A stretch of DNA of 45,740 bases from the NCBI GenBank assembly GCA_002700095.1, contig PACL01000094.1, forward strand, positions 1-45,740. The letters are read 5' to 3'. The notes under the pieces are model-generated. The model saw only the letters and a list, made by a program, of their open reading frames with translations. It searched no databases and was not told where the DNA came from. The DNA is from Fulvimarina sp. (GTDB lineage: Bacteria; Pseudomonadota; Alphaproteobacteria; Rhizobiales; Rhizobiaceae). A program made the translations under genes and the position numbers. Positions 32,676 to 40,371 of this stretch are shown here, in pieces (within the stretch, counting starts at the first letter, position 1; each line of letters starts with the position of its first letter).

Positions 32676-33356
32676 TCAGTCCTTCAGGACGTCCTTGTTT
32701 TCGGCGACGAGGTCTTCCGCCTCGTGTCCGGCGATGACGAGCTCGCGCTTGCCGGTGGCGATGGCGATCATCGCCTCGATGGACCGGAAGCCGAGGAGGG
32801 CGAGGCCGATCGGCAGCATCAGATAGGCGATCCAGCGCTGCACCCGCTCCTGGACGCCGAAGACCTCCTGGATGAAGACCGGATAGCGCAGGTCGTCGAG
32901 GCCGATGCCGACGTTGAAGAAGCGCTGCCAGTAGAAGACGGCACCGCCCGAGGTCTTGGCGCCGAAAAGCTGCAGCCAGTCGGCGGAGAGGAGGATCGCC
33001 GCATAGAGCAGCGTGGCGAAGGCGCCGAAGACGGCCGCGGCCTTGAACAACGGCTTGGGAAACGCACGGATCGCCGCGTCGACGCCGAGATGCAGCCCGG
33101 TCTTCAGGCCGTAGCTCATGCCGAACAGGATCATCCAGGCGAACAGGATGCGGTTGAACTCCAAGGCACCACCCCAGCCGGAATTGAAGCCGTAGCGGGC
33201 GATCACCTGGAAGAAGGAGACCAGCGTGATCGTTGCCATCAGAATTGCGAGGACGTTCTCCTCCATGCGGGTGACACCATCCGGCCAGCGCCGTTCGGCA
33301 AGGAAGAGGAGCGCGATCAGGCCGAGGATCGCGAAATAGGGCCACAGGCTCAGCAA
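32676..33356 (-). CDS. dctQ: TRAP transporter small permease DctQ
   Basis: Small membrane subunit of the TRAP transporter, 226 residues. Five hydrophobic segments are visible; the second to fifth form the usual four-helix DctQ core. The family region is MEENVLAILMATITLVSFFQVIARYGFN, then the conserved FAWMILFGMSYGLKTGLHLGVD. It is somewhat longer than typical DctQ (about 160-180) because of an extra N-terminal helix (LWPYFAILGLIALLFLAE) and a ~40-residue soluble loop (SGGAVFYWQRFFNVG). It sits between dctP and dctM in one operon. The 188-bp gap to dctP contains a long hairpin. Confidence 0.93.
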   Translation of the reverse strand: MLSLWPYFAILGLIALLFLAERRWPDGVTRMEENVLAILMATITLVSFFQVIARYGFNSGWGGALEFNRILFAWMILFGMSYGLKTGLHLGVDAAIRAFPKPLFKAAAVFGAFATLLYAAILLSADWLQLFGAKTSGGAVFYWQRFFNVGIGLDDLRYPVFIQEVFGVQERVQRWIAYLMLPIGLALLGFRSIEAMIAIATGKRELVIAGHEAEDLVAENKDVLKD

Positions 33357-33498
33357 GGTCGAAACCCCCCGTCAGGACCGGCCGCCGCTCCAGTCGGGCG
33401 GCGGGCCGGCGGCATGGTTTGAAGGAACAAGGAGAGCGTTCGCCGCGGCCGCTCTGAATCGGGCGGGGCAACGCAGGACAGGCGATGGCAGACGGATC

Positions 33499-33533
33499 CT
33501 CCCGGCGCGGCGGCGTGCCTGCCGCGCCGGGAG
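33499..33533 (-). terminator. Long hairpin between dctP and dctQ
   Basis: Perfect 13-bp arms CTCCCGGCGCGGC and GCCGCGCCGGGAG enclose a 9-base loop, 12 bp past the dctP stop. There is no U-tract. Intercistronic hairpins after a binding-protein gene often stabilise that mRNA segment and lower expression of the permease genes, which is the likely role here. Confidence 0.55.
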
Positions 33534-33544
33534 ATGGTCGCTCG

Positions 33545-34558
33545 TCAGTTGGTGGCGTTCGCCGCCACCGCCGCGTCGATGTTCTCCTGGCCGACGTCGT
33601 CGGTGAACGTCGCCCAGACCGGCTTCATCGTGTCGACCCAGGCCTTGCGCTGCTCGGCGGAGAGCTCGCGCACCGTGCCGCCGGCATCGATGATGTTCTG
33701 GCGGTTCTTGGTCTCGGTCTCGGCGACGGCGTCGTTCGCCGCGATCGTCACTTCCTCTGCGATCTTCAGGAACTGGTCGCGCATCTCCGGGTCGAGGCCG
33801 TTCAGCCACTCGGTCGAGGTGACGAGCAAATAGGCGAGCAACTGGTGGTTGGTCTCGGTGACGCCGTCCTGCACCTCGAAGAACTTCTGGGTGTAGATGT
33901 TCGACCAGGTGTTCTCCTGGCCGTCGACGACGCCGGTCTGCAGCGCGCCGTAGACCTCCTTGAAGGCCAGCTTCTGGGCCGAGCCGCCCATCGCCTCGAT
34001 CATCGCCTCGGCGACGTCGGAGGTCTGGATGCGGAACTTCAGGCCGTCGGCGTCGGAGGGAACGAGCAGCGGCTTGTTGGCCGAGAACTGCTTCAGGCCC
34101 GAGGACCAGTAGCCGAGACCGGTATAGCCGACGTCCTCCATGACGGTCAGCAGCCCCTTGCCGGTGTCGGACTGGGTGAAGCGGCTGACGGCGTCGAGAT
34201 CCTGGAACAGGAAGGGCAGGTCGAACAGCCGGTACTTCAGCGTATAGGCCTCGAACTTCGACAGCGACGGCGCGGCGAGCTGCACGTCGCCGAGAAGCAG
34301 CGCTTCCATCACCTTGTCGTCGTCGAAGAGGGTCGAGTTGGCGAAGACCTCCATGCAGGCCTTGCCCTCCATCTCCTCGTTGACGCGCTCGGCCAGCAGC
34401 GTGGCCGCGTCGCCCTTGGGATGGCCGGTGGCGGCGACGACGTGGCTGAACTTGATCACCATCTCGCCGTCGTCGCAGCCCTTCGGATCGGCGCTGGCGG
34501 CGGTCGAGGCGAGGCCGAAGGCGACAAGCGACACGGTTCCAAGCAACAGGGTCTTCAT
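33545..34558 (-). CDS. dctP: TRAP transporter substrate-binding protein DctP
   Basis: Periplasmic solute receptor of 337 residues, probably for C4-dicarboxylates or similar organic acids. Signal peptide residues 1-23 (MKTLLLGTVSLVAFGLASTAASA) cleave before DPKG. The mature protein starts with MVIKFSHVVAATGHPKGDAA, the classic DctP N-terminus. The binding-site region includes the conserved Arg in LKFRIQTSDVAEAM and the block GALQTGVVDGQENTWSNIY. Start ATG 34558 has GGAGG 9 bases upstream. A longer frame upstream to 34864 lacks protein-like features. Preceded by a consensus sigma-54 promoter. Confidence 0.95.
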   Translation of the reverse strand: MKTLLLGTVSLVAFGLASTAASADPKGCDDGEMVIKFSHVVAATGHPKGDAATLLAERVNEEMEGKACMEVFANSTLFDDDKVMEALLLGDVQLAAPSLSKFEAYTLKYRLFDLPFLFQDLDAVSRFTQSDTGKGLLTVMEDVGYTGLGYWSSGLKQFSANKPLLVPSDADGLKFRIQTSDVAEAMIEAMGGSAQKLAFKEVYGALQTGVVDGQENTWSNIYTQKFFEVQDGVTETNHQLLAYLLVTSTEWLNGLDPEMRDQFLKIAEEVTIAANDAVAETETKNRQNIIDAGGTVRELSAEQRKAWVDTMKPVWATFTDDVGQENIDAAVAANATN

Positions 34559-34769
34559 GAGTACTTTCCTCCACGATGGGCCGAGACGACGGCCCGCTTC
34601 AAGAATCGTCTGTCCGGCGGCCCGGCCGGATGGCGGGCCGCGACGCGGCGGCTGTTCCAGAGGCGGGATGTCGTGGGCCGAAACCCGATCGGGCGGGCCG
34701 GCCGCAGCTTCACTGGCGAGCGACACCGTTCCCGCGCAACGCCTCCCGCCGTCGCGACGAGAACAGCTC

Positions 34770-34785
34770 AGCAAGGGCCGTGCCA
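34770..34785 (-). promoter_or_regulatory. Consensus sigma-54 promoter for dctPQM
   Basis: Minus strand TGGCACGGCCCTTGCT is a full match to the RpoN consensus TGGCACG-N4-TTGCW, with GG at 34784-34783 and GC at 34772-34771. The start point would be near 34759, leaving a ~200-nt leader before the dctP ATG. DctB/DctD plus RpoN control of C4-dicarboxylate uptake is established in rhizobia (dctA) and Pseudomonas TRAP systems. No dctB/dctD pair lies in this window. Confidence 0.8.
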
Positions 34786-34861
34786 GATCGGTGTCGCCGG
34801 CCGATGCTCCGCCCAAACCCTTGTCCGGAAACGGCTTCGGCAGCAGCGGCCGCGGAAAGCC

Positions 34862-34922
34862 CACCCGGCGGGTGCCAGGGCGGCGTGTCGCAGGCTACCC
34901 ATCCGGTGCCGGCAAGATGGGT
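34862..34922. promoter_or_regulatory. Two inverted repeats upstream of the dctP promoter, possible enhancers
   Basis: CACCC-GGC-GGGTG (34862-34874) and ACCCATC-N12-GATGGGT (34897-34922) lie about 80-135 bp upstream of the -24 element. This is the distance range of enhancer sites for sigma-54 activators. They share an ACCC/GGGT core. Binding by a DctD-type activator is a guess. Confidence 0.35.
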
Positions 34923-35016
34923 GCGCCGGGTGACATGGTCGACGAAACCTGAGGATCGCCGGTCTCCGGGCGCCCCGCAGCCGACCGCTCCGGCAGCGCC
35001 GGCGCGGCGGCCCGAT

Positions 35017-35346
35017 CTACAGCCGCGGCCCGTAGAAGCACATCTGCTTCACATAGGCGCTGCGAACGCCGTTGCGCCGGAATTCCCTGCGGTACTGGTC
35101 TGCCTGCGAGCGGCGGACCGGCCCGAGGGCGACGACGTAGAAGCCCTTGCCGGCATTGGGGCTGTCGGAATCGTCGAGATCATAGACCGAGGCGTCGAGG
35201 TCGCCGGCCTGATTGTAGGCGGCCCTGCGGCTCTGGAAAGCGCCGCCCAGCGCGTACCAACCGCAGCCGGAAGCATGAGCCGGGGTCGGCGCCCCGGTGG
35301 TGACGAGCGCAGCGAAGGCGGCGGCGAGCGCCAGCATTCTGGTCAT
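35017..35346 (-). CDS. Small secreted SPOR-like protein
   Basis: A 109-residue exported protein, not assigned to a named family. The signal peptide runs MTRMLALAAAFAALVTTGAPTPAHA, with cleavage before SGCGWYAL. The mature ~84 residues contain GCGWYALGGAFQSRRAAYNQA and KGFYVVALGPVRRSQADQYRREFRRNG. The pattern resembles a SPOR-type peptidoglycan-binding fold, as does the beta-alpha-beta rhythm, but this is a weak resemblance. Two Cys (in SGCGW and QMCFYGPRL) may form a disulfide in the periplasm. ATG 35346 is supported by AAGGGA about 10 bases upstream. It is isolated: dctP lies 460 bp away and fnrN about 290 bp away. Confidence 0.7.
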   Translation of the reverse strand: MTRMLALAAAFAALVTTGAPTPAHASGCGWYALGGAFQSRRAAYNQAGDLDASVYDLDDSDSPNAGKGFYVVALGPVRRSQADQYRREFRRNGVRSAYVKQMCFYGPRL

Positions 35347-35638
35347 GGCCAAAATTCCCTTACGTCAGCCCCACGCCAGCCATAGCAGCGCGCCGCCCGC
35401 TTCGCCACTCGAAACCCGTTCGCCCACGCCGTGGGCTGGCCGGTGCCGTCCGCTCACCCGCCCGAAAACGCGACAAGCACCGCGGGATTACGAACAGTCC
35501 CCGGTGGAGATGCCGATGGCGACGGGTGCTACAAAACTGCGTGAAACCGTGAGCCCGATCCGCGCCGGGCGTCCGCCGACAAGGCTTGCTTCTCGATCCG
35601 GGATCGGTGCGCCCCTATCCGCTCAGCTCCGTCCCGCT

Positions 35639-36391
35639 TCAGCCCGCATCCGTCTCGCAGGTGTCGCGCAGGCGGTCGAGATCGGGGACGGTCACCGTCC
35701 GGTTGTTCTCGACGACGATGACGCCGGCCTTGCGGAGCCGGGTGATCTGGCGGCTGACGGTCTCGATGGTCAGGCCGAGGAAATCGGCGATGTCGGCGCG
35801 CTTCAGCGGCAGCTCGAAGCGGATCGGAACGCCCGCGTCGACATGGTCGGGATCGACGTTCTCGGCGATCATCAGGATGAAGCTCGCCACCTTCTCGGCC
35901 GCGCTCTTGCGGCCGAGGGCGAGGATCCACTCGCGGGCCTCGTCGAGCTGGTCGAGCGCCTGCTGGTAGAGCCGGCGCTCCAGATCCGGCGAGCGGACCA
36001 TCATCTCGTCCATCACCGCCTTGGGAAAGCGGCACAGCTTGACGCCGGTGGCAGCCTCCGCCGTCACCTCGTTCGTCGTGCGGAACGGCCGCCCGAGAAA
36101 ATCCGGCGCGAACTGCAGGCCGACGATCTGCTGGCGCCCGTCGGCCATCAGGCGGGTGAGCTTCACCACGCCGGCGAGGACGTTCGAATAATAGCCGACC
36201 TCTTCCCCGGCGGAGGTGAGCTCGGTGTCGCTGGCGACCTCCTGGCGGGTGGTGTAGCGGCTGAGATGGCTGAGCTGGTCGGGTGTCAACGCGCCGCAAA
36301 CGCCGCGATGGCGGGCTTCGCAGGCGCGGCAAAGGACCGGAATCTCCGAATTGTGGATGTCGAGGCGACGGTCCGACTTGGGAGAAAGCAT
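35639..36391 (-). CDS. fnrN: FnrN-type oxygen-sensing transcription regulator (CRP/FNR family)
   Basis: Activator of microaerobic genes that uses an oxygen-labile [4Fe-4S] cluster. The 250-residue product has an N-terminal cluster motif C21-X2-C24-X7-C32 (LCRACEARHRGVCGAL) and the fourth Cys at C120 (GVKLCRFP), the set needed for an FNR cluster. The cNMP-binding fold occupies about 40-150. The helix-turn-helix is about 198-225, with the FNR recognition residues E210, S213 and R214 in ETVSRQITRLRKAG, predicting binding to TTGAT-N4-ATCAA. ATG 36391 is chosen because the cluster motif then lies at the usual distance. I see no such box in its own upstream region. Confidence 0.92.
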   Translation of the reverse strand: MLSPKSDRRLDIHNSEIPVLCRACEARHRGVCGALTPDQLSHLSRYTTRQEVASDTELTSAGEEVGYYSNVLAGVVKLTRLMADGRQQIVGLQFAPDFLGRPFRTTNEVTAEAATGVKLCRFPKAVMDEMMVRSPDLERRLYQQALDQLDEAREWILALGRKSAAEKVASFILMIAENVDPDHVDAGVPIRFELPLKRADIADFLGLTIETVSRQITRLRKAGVIVVENNRTVTVPDLDRLRDTCETDAG

Positions 36392-36529
36392 GGGTTGCGA
36401 CTTCTCAGGGTGATGGGCGATCCGAACGTGTTGCGCCAGCCGACAGCGACATGCCGAGGCCCAGCTGTCAATCCCGCCGCCTGAGGGCAACGGCGATGCG
36501 GCCGGTCGAGCCGACGTGACCGGCGGCTC

Positions 36530-37000
36530 TCAGCGGTCGACAAGGCCCCCATGGCGTGCCGCGATGGCGGCGATCGCATCGGAGTTCTGCCGCATCAGCG
36601 CGTCCCGGCCAGGCTCGCCCCAGCCGATGAAGTCCGAAAGTACCCGCCCCGAGGCGAGATCGATGGCGTCGACGAGATAGCCGCCGCGAGCCAGAACCAG
36701 AACCGCCTCGTCCTTGGTGAGAAGAAGATGCGGATCGGAGGGGTAGGAGCCGTCCTCGGAATAGTTGATGTGGATGCTCTCCGCCGCCTTCAACCGAACC
36801 AGGACAGGCGACCATCGAGCGGGCGCACGCCATATCTCATAGATCGTATCCGTCGGGGCCGGCGCGATGGACAGGAAGTAGCAACCCTTCCGCTCCCCGC
36901 AGACTTCGCCGAAGAAGCCGCTGGAAAAGACCACGGTGGCGGCGAAGGCGACCACCAGGCCATTCAGCACGATGCCGGGCAAACACGGTGCTGCCCGCAA
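36530..37000 (-). CDS. Hypothetical membrane-anchored protein
   Basis: Not recognised. About 156 residues with one N-terminal hydrophobic helix (IVLNGLVVAFAATVVFSSGFF), then a soluble domain of about 120 residues containing GERKGCYFLSIAPAPTDTIYEIWRAP and GGYLVDAIDLASGRVLSDFIGWGEPG. Probably exported and anchored in the inner membrane. The start is uncertain: TTG at 37000 is the best in-frame choice, or a GTG about 8 codons further in. It lies 54 bp downstream of the VapD-like gene on the same strand, so they may be co-transcribed. The codon pattern is normal. Confidence 0.65.
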   Translation of the reverse strand: MRAAPCLPGIVLNGLVVAFAATVVFSSGFFGEVCGERKGCYFLSIAPAPTDTIYEIWRAPARWSPVLVRLKAAESIHINYSEDGSYPSDPHLLLTKDEAVLVLARGGYLVDAIDLASGRVLSDFIGWGEPGRDALMRQNSDAIAAIAARHGGLVDR

Positions 37001-37054
37001 ACCTGAACGGACGCAGGATAGAAAGACGCCGCGACCATCCCTCTCTTCGAAGGA

Positions 37055-37363
37055 TCATGACTTCCGGCGGCTCGCGACCCGTTCGACTGCCGGCATGAGA
37101 TCGTTGTTGTCCTCGATCCGAAGCATCCGGATATCGCGCACCGCCGGAGCGAACCAGTCGAATTCGGCCGTCTTGTCCTGGATGGTCAGCACGCAGGACA
37201 CGGCATCCACCGTATCGTCGCCGAAATAGGTGCTGCCTTGCTGCCAATCGAATCCGCGCTTCTTCAGGAAGTTCCGGACGTCGTTGTAGGCGTTGTTCCA
37301 GGAAGGACCTCCGTAGACGTCCTTCAGGCTGTTCGTGTCCAGATCGAAGACAATGGCGAACAT
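37055..37363 (-). CDS. VapD-like protein (Cas2-fold endoribonuclease family)
   Basis: A 102-residue protein resembling the VapD family, whose studied members are ferredoxin-fold endoribonucleases related to Cas2 and act as toxins in some TA pairs. The start MFAIVFDLDTNSL matches the VapD N-terminal strand. GSTYFGDDTVDAVSCVLTIQ corresponds to the middle, and VRDIRMLRIEDNNDLMP to the strongly conserved C-terminal VRDIR..RIE segment. ATG 37363 is chosen to give the canonical N-terminus; the frame is open 13 codons upstream. The gene and its surroundings are slightly AT-richer than the flanks. No antitoxin-like small gene is adjacent: sdhA ends 90 bp upstream and a membrane-anchored hypothetical follows. 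Confidence 0.82.
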   Translation of the reverse strand: MFAIVFDLDTNSLKDVYGGPSWNNAYNDVRNFLKKRGFDWQQGSTYFGDDTVDAVSCVLTIQDKTAEFDWFAPAVRDIRMLRIEDNNDLMPAVERVASRRKS

Positions 37364-37452
37364 GGATTTCCGCCGCCGGCTGTTATGTCCCACGAAAGAC
37401 ATCGATCATCATCCTTCAAGATCGATAGGGAACAGCCTGCGGCCGCAAAATG

Positions 37453-39354
37453 TCAATACACCCGCTTCTTCGGCTCGATATACTCGATCTGGTTCGACAG
37501 GGTGTAGGTGTGCACCGGCCGATCTTCCAGCGTCACCGTCTTGCCGACCGTGTCGCAGAAGGACAGCGTGTGCTTCATCCAGTTCTGGTCGTCGCGGTCG
37601 GGGAAGTCCTCGCGGGCGTGAGCGCCGCGCGATTCCGTGCGGTTCCTCGCCGAATCCATCGTGACGACGGCCTGGGCGATGAGATTGTCGTATTCCATCG
37701 TCTCGACGAGGTCGGTGTTCCAGATCAGCGAACGGTCGGTGACGCGGATGTCGTCGGAGGCCCGCCAGACGTCGTGGATCTTCTGGTGGCCCTCCTCGAG
37801 GATCTCGCCGGTGCGGAACACCGCGCAGTTCGACTGCATGGTCCGCTGCATGGTGTCGCGCAGTTGCGCCGTCGGGGTCGAGCCGTCGGCGTAGCGGAAG
37901 CGGTCGAGGCGGGCGAGGGCGTTATCGCCGGCACCGACCGGAAGGTCGGGCTGGCTCTCGCCGGCCACCACCGTCTCGGCGCATCGAAGCGCCGCGGCGC
38001 GGCCGAAGACGACGAGGTCGATCAGCGAGTTGGAGCCGAGGCGGTTGGCGCCGTGGACGGACACGCAGCCGGCCTCGCCGACGGCCATCAGGCCGGGAAC
38101 CACCGAGTCGGGATCGCCGTCCTTCTTGGTCAGCACCTCGCCATGAAAATTCGTCGGGATGCCGCCCATGTTGTAGTGGACGGTCGGCAGCACCGGGATC
38201 GGTTCCTTGGTGACGTCGACGCCGGCGAAGATGCGGGCCGATTCCGAGATGCCCGGCAGCCGCTCGTGCAGCACCGCCGGGTCGAGATGGTCGAGATGCA
38301 GGAAGATGTGGTCGCCGTCCTTGCCGACGCCGCGCCCGTCCCGGATCTCCATGGTCATCGAGCGCGAGACGACGTCGCGCGAGGCGAGGTCCTTGGCCGA
38401 GGGAGCATAGCGCTCCATGAAGCGCTCGCCCTCCGAATTGGTCAGGTAGCCGCCCTCGCCTCTCGCGCCCTCGGTGATCAGGCAGCCGGCGCCGTAGATG
38501 CCGGTCGGATGGAACTGCACGAACTCCATGTCCTGCAGCGGCAGGCCGGCGCGCAGCACCATGCCGCCGCCGTCGCCGGTGCAGGTATGGGCCGAGGTGG
38601 CGGAGAAATAGGCGCGGCCATAGCCGCCGGTGGCGAGAATTGTCTTCTTCGCCCGGAAGCGGTGGATGGTGCCGTCGTCGAGGCAGAGCGCCACGACGCC
38701 GACGCAGGCGCCCTCTTCGTCCATGATCAGGTCGATGGCGAAATATTCGATGTAGAACTCGGTCGAATGGCGCAGCGACTGGCCGTAGAGCGTGTGGAGG
38801 ATGGCATGGCCCGTCCGGTCGGCGGCGGCGCAGGTGCGCTGGGCAGCCGGGCCCTGGCCGAATTCGGTGGTCATGCCGCCGAACGGACGCTGGTAGATCC
38901 GGCCGTCCTCGGTGCGCGAGAAGGGCACGCCGAAATGCTCGAGCTCATAGACCGCCTGGGGGGCGTTCCTCACCAGATATTCGATGGCGTCCTGGTCGCC
39001 CAGCCAGTCCGACCCCTTGACGGTGTCGTACATGTGCCAGCGCCAGTCGTCCTTGCCCATGTTGCCGAGCGAGGCGGCAACGCCGCCCTGCGCCGCGACG
39101 GTGTGGGACCTGGTCGGGAAGACCTTGGTGATGCAGGCGGTCCGCAGGCCCGCCTGGGCGGCGCCGAGGGTGGCACGCAGGCCGGCGCCGCCGGCCCCGA
39201 CCACCACCACGTCGAAGGTGTGGTCGATAAAGCTGTAGGCCTTGCCGTTCTGGCCCGGCGCGGTGCGGTGGGGCTGGGCGGTGAAGCCGCCGGTACCGTC
39301 GGGCTTGGCGCTCGGCTGGGTGGCGCCGTTCGCGGTCGATCCATTCTCGGCCAT
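37453..39354 (-). CDS. sdhA: Succinate dehydrogenase flavoprotein subunit
   Basis: Catalytic FAD subunit of respiratory complex II. The 633-residue product has an N-terminal extension of about 35 residues ahead of the usual start (AYSFIDHTFDVVVVGAGGAG). The dinucleotide motif GAGGAG is at 53-58 and the covalent-FAD His is H84 in RSHTVAAQGG. The active-site blocks FVQFHPTGIYGAG, ITEGARGEGGYLTN and VHYNMGGIPTN are intact. ATG 39354 lies 2 bp past the sdhD stop. The operon order sdhC-sdhD-sdhA is normal, but sdhB does not follow: a VapD-like gene does. Confidence 0.97.
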   Translation of the reverse strand: MAENGSTANGATQPSAKPDGTGGFTAQPHRTAPGQNGKAYSFIDHTFDVVVVGAGGAGLRATLGAAQAGLRTACITKVFPTRSHTVAAQGGVAASLGNMGKDDWRWHMYDTVKGSDWLGDQDAIEYLVRNAPQAVYELEHFGVPFSRTEDGRIYQRPFGGMTTEFGQGPAAQRTCAAADRTGHAILHTLYGQSLRHSTEFYIEYFAIDLIMDEEGACVGVVALCLDDGTIHRFRAKKTILATGGYGRAYFSATSAHTCTGDGGGMVLRAGLPLQDMEFVQFHPTGIYGAGCLITEGARGEGGYLTNSEGERFMERYAPSAKDLASRDVVSRSMTMEIRDGRGVGKDGDHIFLHLDHLDPAVLHERLPGISESARIFAGVDVTKEPIPVLPTVHYNMGGIPTNFHGEVLTKKDGDPDSVVPGLMAVGEAGCVSVHGANRLGSNSLIDLVVFGRAAALRCAETVVAGESQPDLPVGAGDNALARLDRFRYADGSTPTAQLRDTMQRTMQSNCAVFRTGEILEEGHQKIHDVWRASDDIRVTDRSLIWNTDLVETMEYDNLIAQAVVTMDSARNRTESRGAHAREDFPDRDDQNWMKHTLSFCDTVGKTVTLEDRPVHTYTLSNQIEYIEPKKRVY

Positions 39355-39356
39355 GG

Positions 39357-39734
39357 TCAGACTCCGAAGCTCAGCTTGACGATCGCGTAGAGGCACGCCG
39401 CGGCGACGGCGATCGCAAAGAAGGTGTTGAGGATGAGGAGCGGCAGCTTGGTACCGCCATGGACGTAGTCCTCGATGATGATCTGCATGCCGAGTTTCAT
39501 GTGGATCGTCGCCGAGACGACCATCAGCGCCATGAGGATGCCGACGAAGGGATTGGCGAAGGCCGCCCGGACCTCGCCATAGCTGTCGTTCATCAGGGTG
39601 AGGAGCAGGATCACGAAGACCGTGATCAGGACGGCGTTCGACAGGGCGGTCAGGCGCTGGCGCCAGAAATGCTCGGTGCCGCCGCCGGCGCCGAGGCCGC
39701 GTACGCGGCGAAGCGGGGTTCTGAAGTCGCTCAT
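39357..39734 (-). CDS. sdhD: Succinate dehydrogenase membrane anchor subunit
   Basis: Hydrophobic complex II anchor, 125 residues, three helices (VLITVFVILLLTLMN; FVGILMALMVVSATIHMKLGM; LLILNTFFAIAVAAACLYAIV). The HMKLGMQIIIEDYVHG segment holds the SdhD quinone/heme-side residues. ATG 39734 is 14 bp after the sdhC stop. The frame upstream of this ATG is sdhC read out of frame. Confidence 0.95.
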   Translation of the reverse strand: MSDFRTPLRRVRGLGAGGGTEHFWRQRLTALSNAVLITVFVILLLTLMNDSYGEVRAAFANPFVGILMALMVVSATIHMKLGMQIIIEDYVHGGTKLPLLILNTFFAIAVAAACLYAIVKLSFGV

Positions 39735-39748
39735 GGATGCTTCCCCTT

Positions 39749-40141
39749 TCAGCCGAAGATCAGGATGCCGAGCCACAAGAGCACGGTGATGGTGACGGAG
39801 CCGACCAGCGTCGCGATGGCGAGCGTCGTCGAGGTCTCCTTGGAATCGGCGTAGCCCATGTCCCAGGCGAAATGGCGAAGGCCGCCGAGCATGTGGTGGA
39901 TCAGCGCCCACGAATAGCCGAGGAGGATCAGCTGGCCGATGATCGAGCCGAAGAAGCTTGACGCGGTGGCAAACGCATCCGGCCCGCTCGCCGCGGCGAC
40001 CAGCCACCACACCAGCAGGACGGTGCCGACATAGAGCCCGGCCCCGGTGATGCGGTGGACGATCGACATCGCCATGGTCGGGCGGAAGCGGTAGATCGAA
40101 AGATGCGGCGAGAGCGGCCGCGCGGATTTGACGTCGGACAT
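39749..40141 (-). CDS. sdhC: Succinate dehydrogenase cytochrome b556 subunit
   Basis: Complex II anchor that carries heme b, 130 residues with three helices. The family start RPLSPHLSIYRFRPTMAMSI and the SIVHRITGAGL helix are present. The heme ligand His is in ALIHHMLGGLRHFAWD. ATG 40141 is chosen because AGGAAGG lies 5 bases upstream; an in-frame ATG at 40159 lacks this. First gene of sdhCDA. The 16-bp palindrome at 40287-40302 is about 145 bp upstream. Confidence 0.96.
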   Translation of the reverse strand: MSDVKSARPLSPHLSIYRFRPTMAMSIVHRITGAGLYVGTVLLVWWLVAAASGPDAFATASSFFGSIIGQLILLGYSWALIHHMLGGLRHFAWDMGYADSKETSTTLAIATLVGSVTITVLLWLGILIFG

Positions 40142-40286
40142 CGGTGCCTTCCTGTCCATGCGTTCGCCCGTCGGTCGGCCCTCTCAGGGTAGAGCAGAGC
40201 GGCAACGGACCAATGGAAGCCTTCTAAAAGGACGAACGTCCCGATGAAAGCAAGCCTTTCGACGCAGGTGCGAAAAGAACGCAAGA

Positions 40287-40302
40287 GCTTAATCGATTAA
40301 GC
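40287..40302. promoter_or_regulatory. 16-bp palindrome upstream of sdhC, LacI-type operator candidate
   Basis: GCTTAATCGATTAAGC is a perfect palindrome with a central CG, the form typical of LacI-family operators, in the 231-bp space between the acetyltransferase gene and sdhC. It is AT-rich against GC-rich flanks. It could control sdhCDA, or could act as a 3' hairpin of the acetyltransferase transcript. Confidence 0.5.
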
Positions 40303-40371
40303 GCTTTCGCGGTGCCCCGCCAGCGGCCGCAGACGCCGGATCGGGGGTCTGCGGCGGCCCCCCGAGACGAA

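Noticed and set aside
34559..35016. Upstream extension of dctP and other open frames in the 458-bp region
   Set aside because: The signal peptide and a strong ribosome-binding site fix the dctP start at 34558; the rest carries the sigma-54 promoter and repeats but no protein-like sequence.
37055..37363. Cas2-like fold as a sign of a CRISPR locus
   Set aside because: No repeat-spacer array or other cas genes nearby; the protein fits VapD.
40287..40302. TTAATCGATTAA as a CtrA box
   Set aside because: The spacing between TTAA halves is 4 rather than 7 bases; a LacI-type operator fits better.
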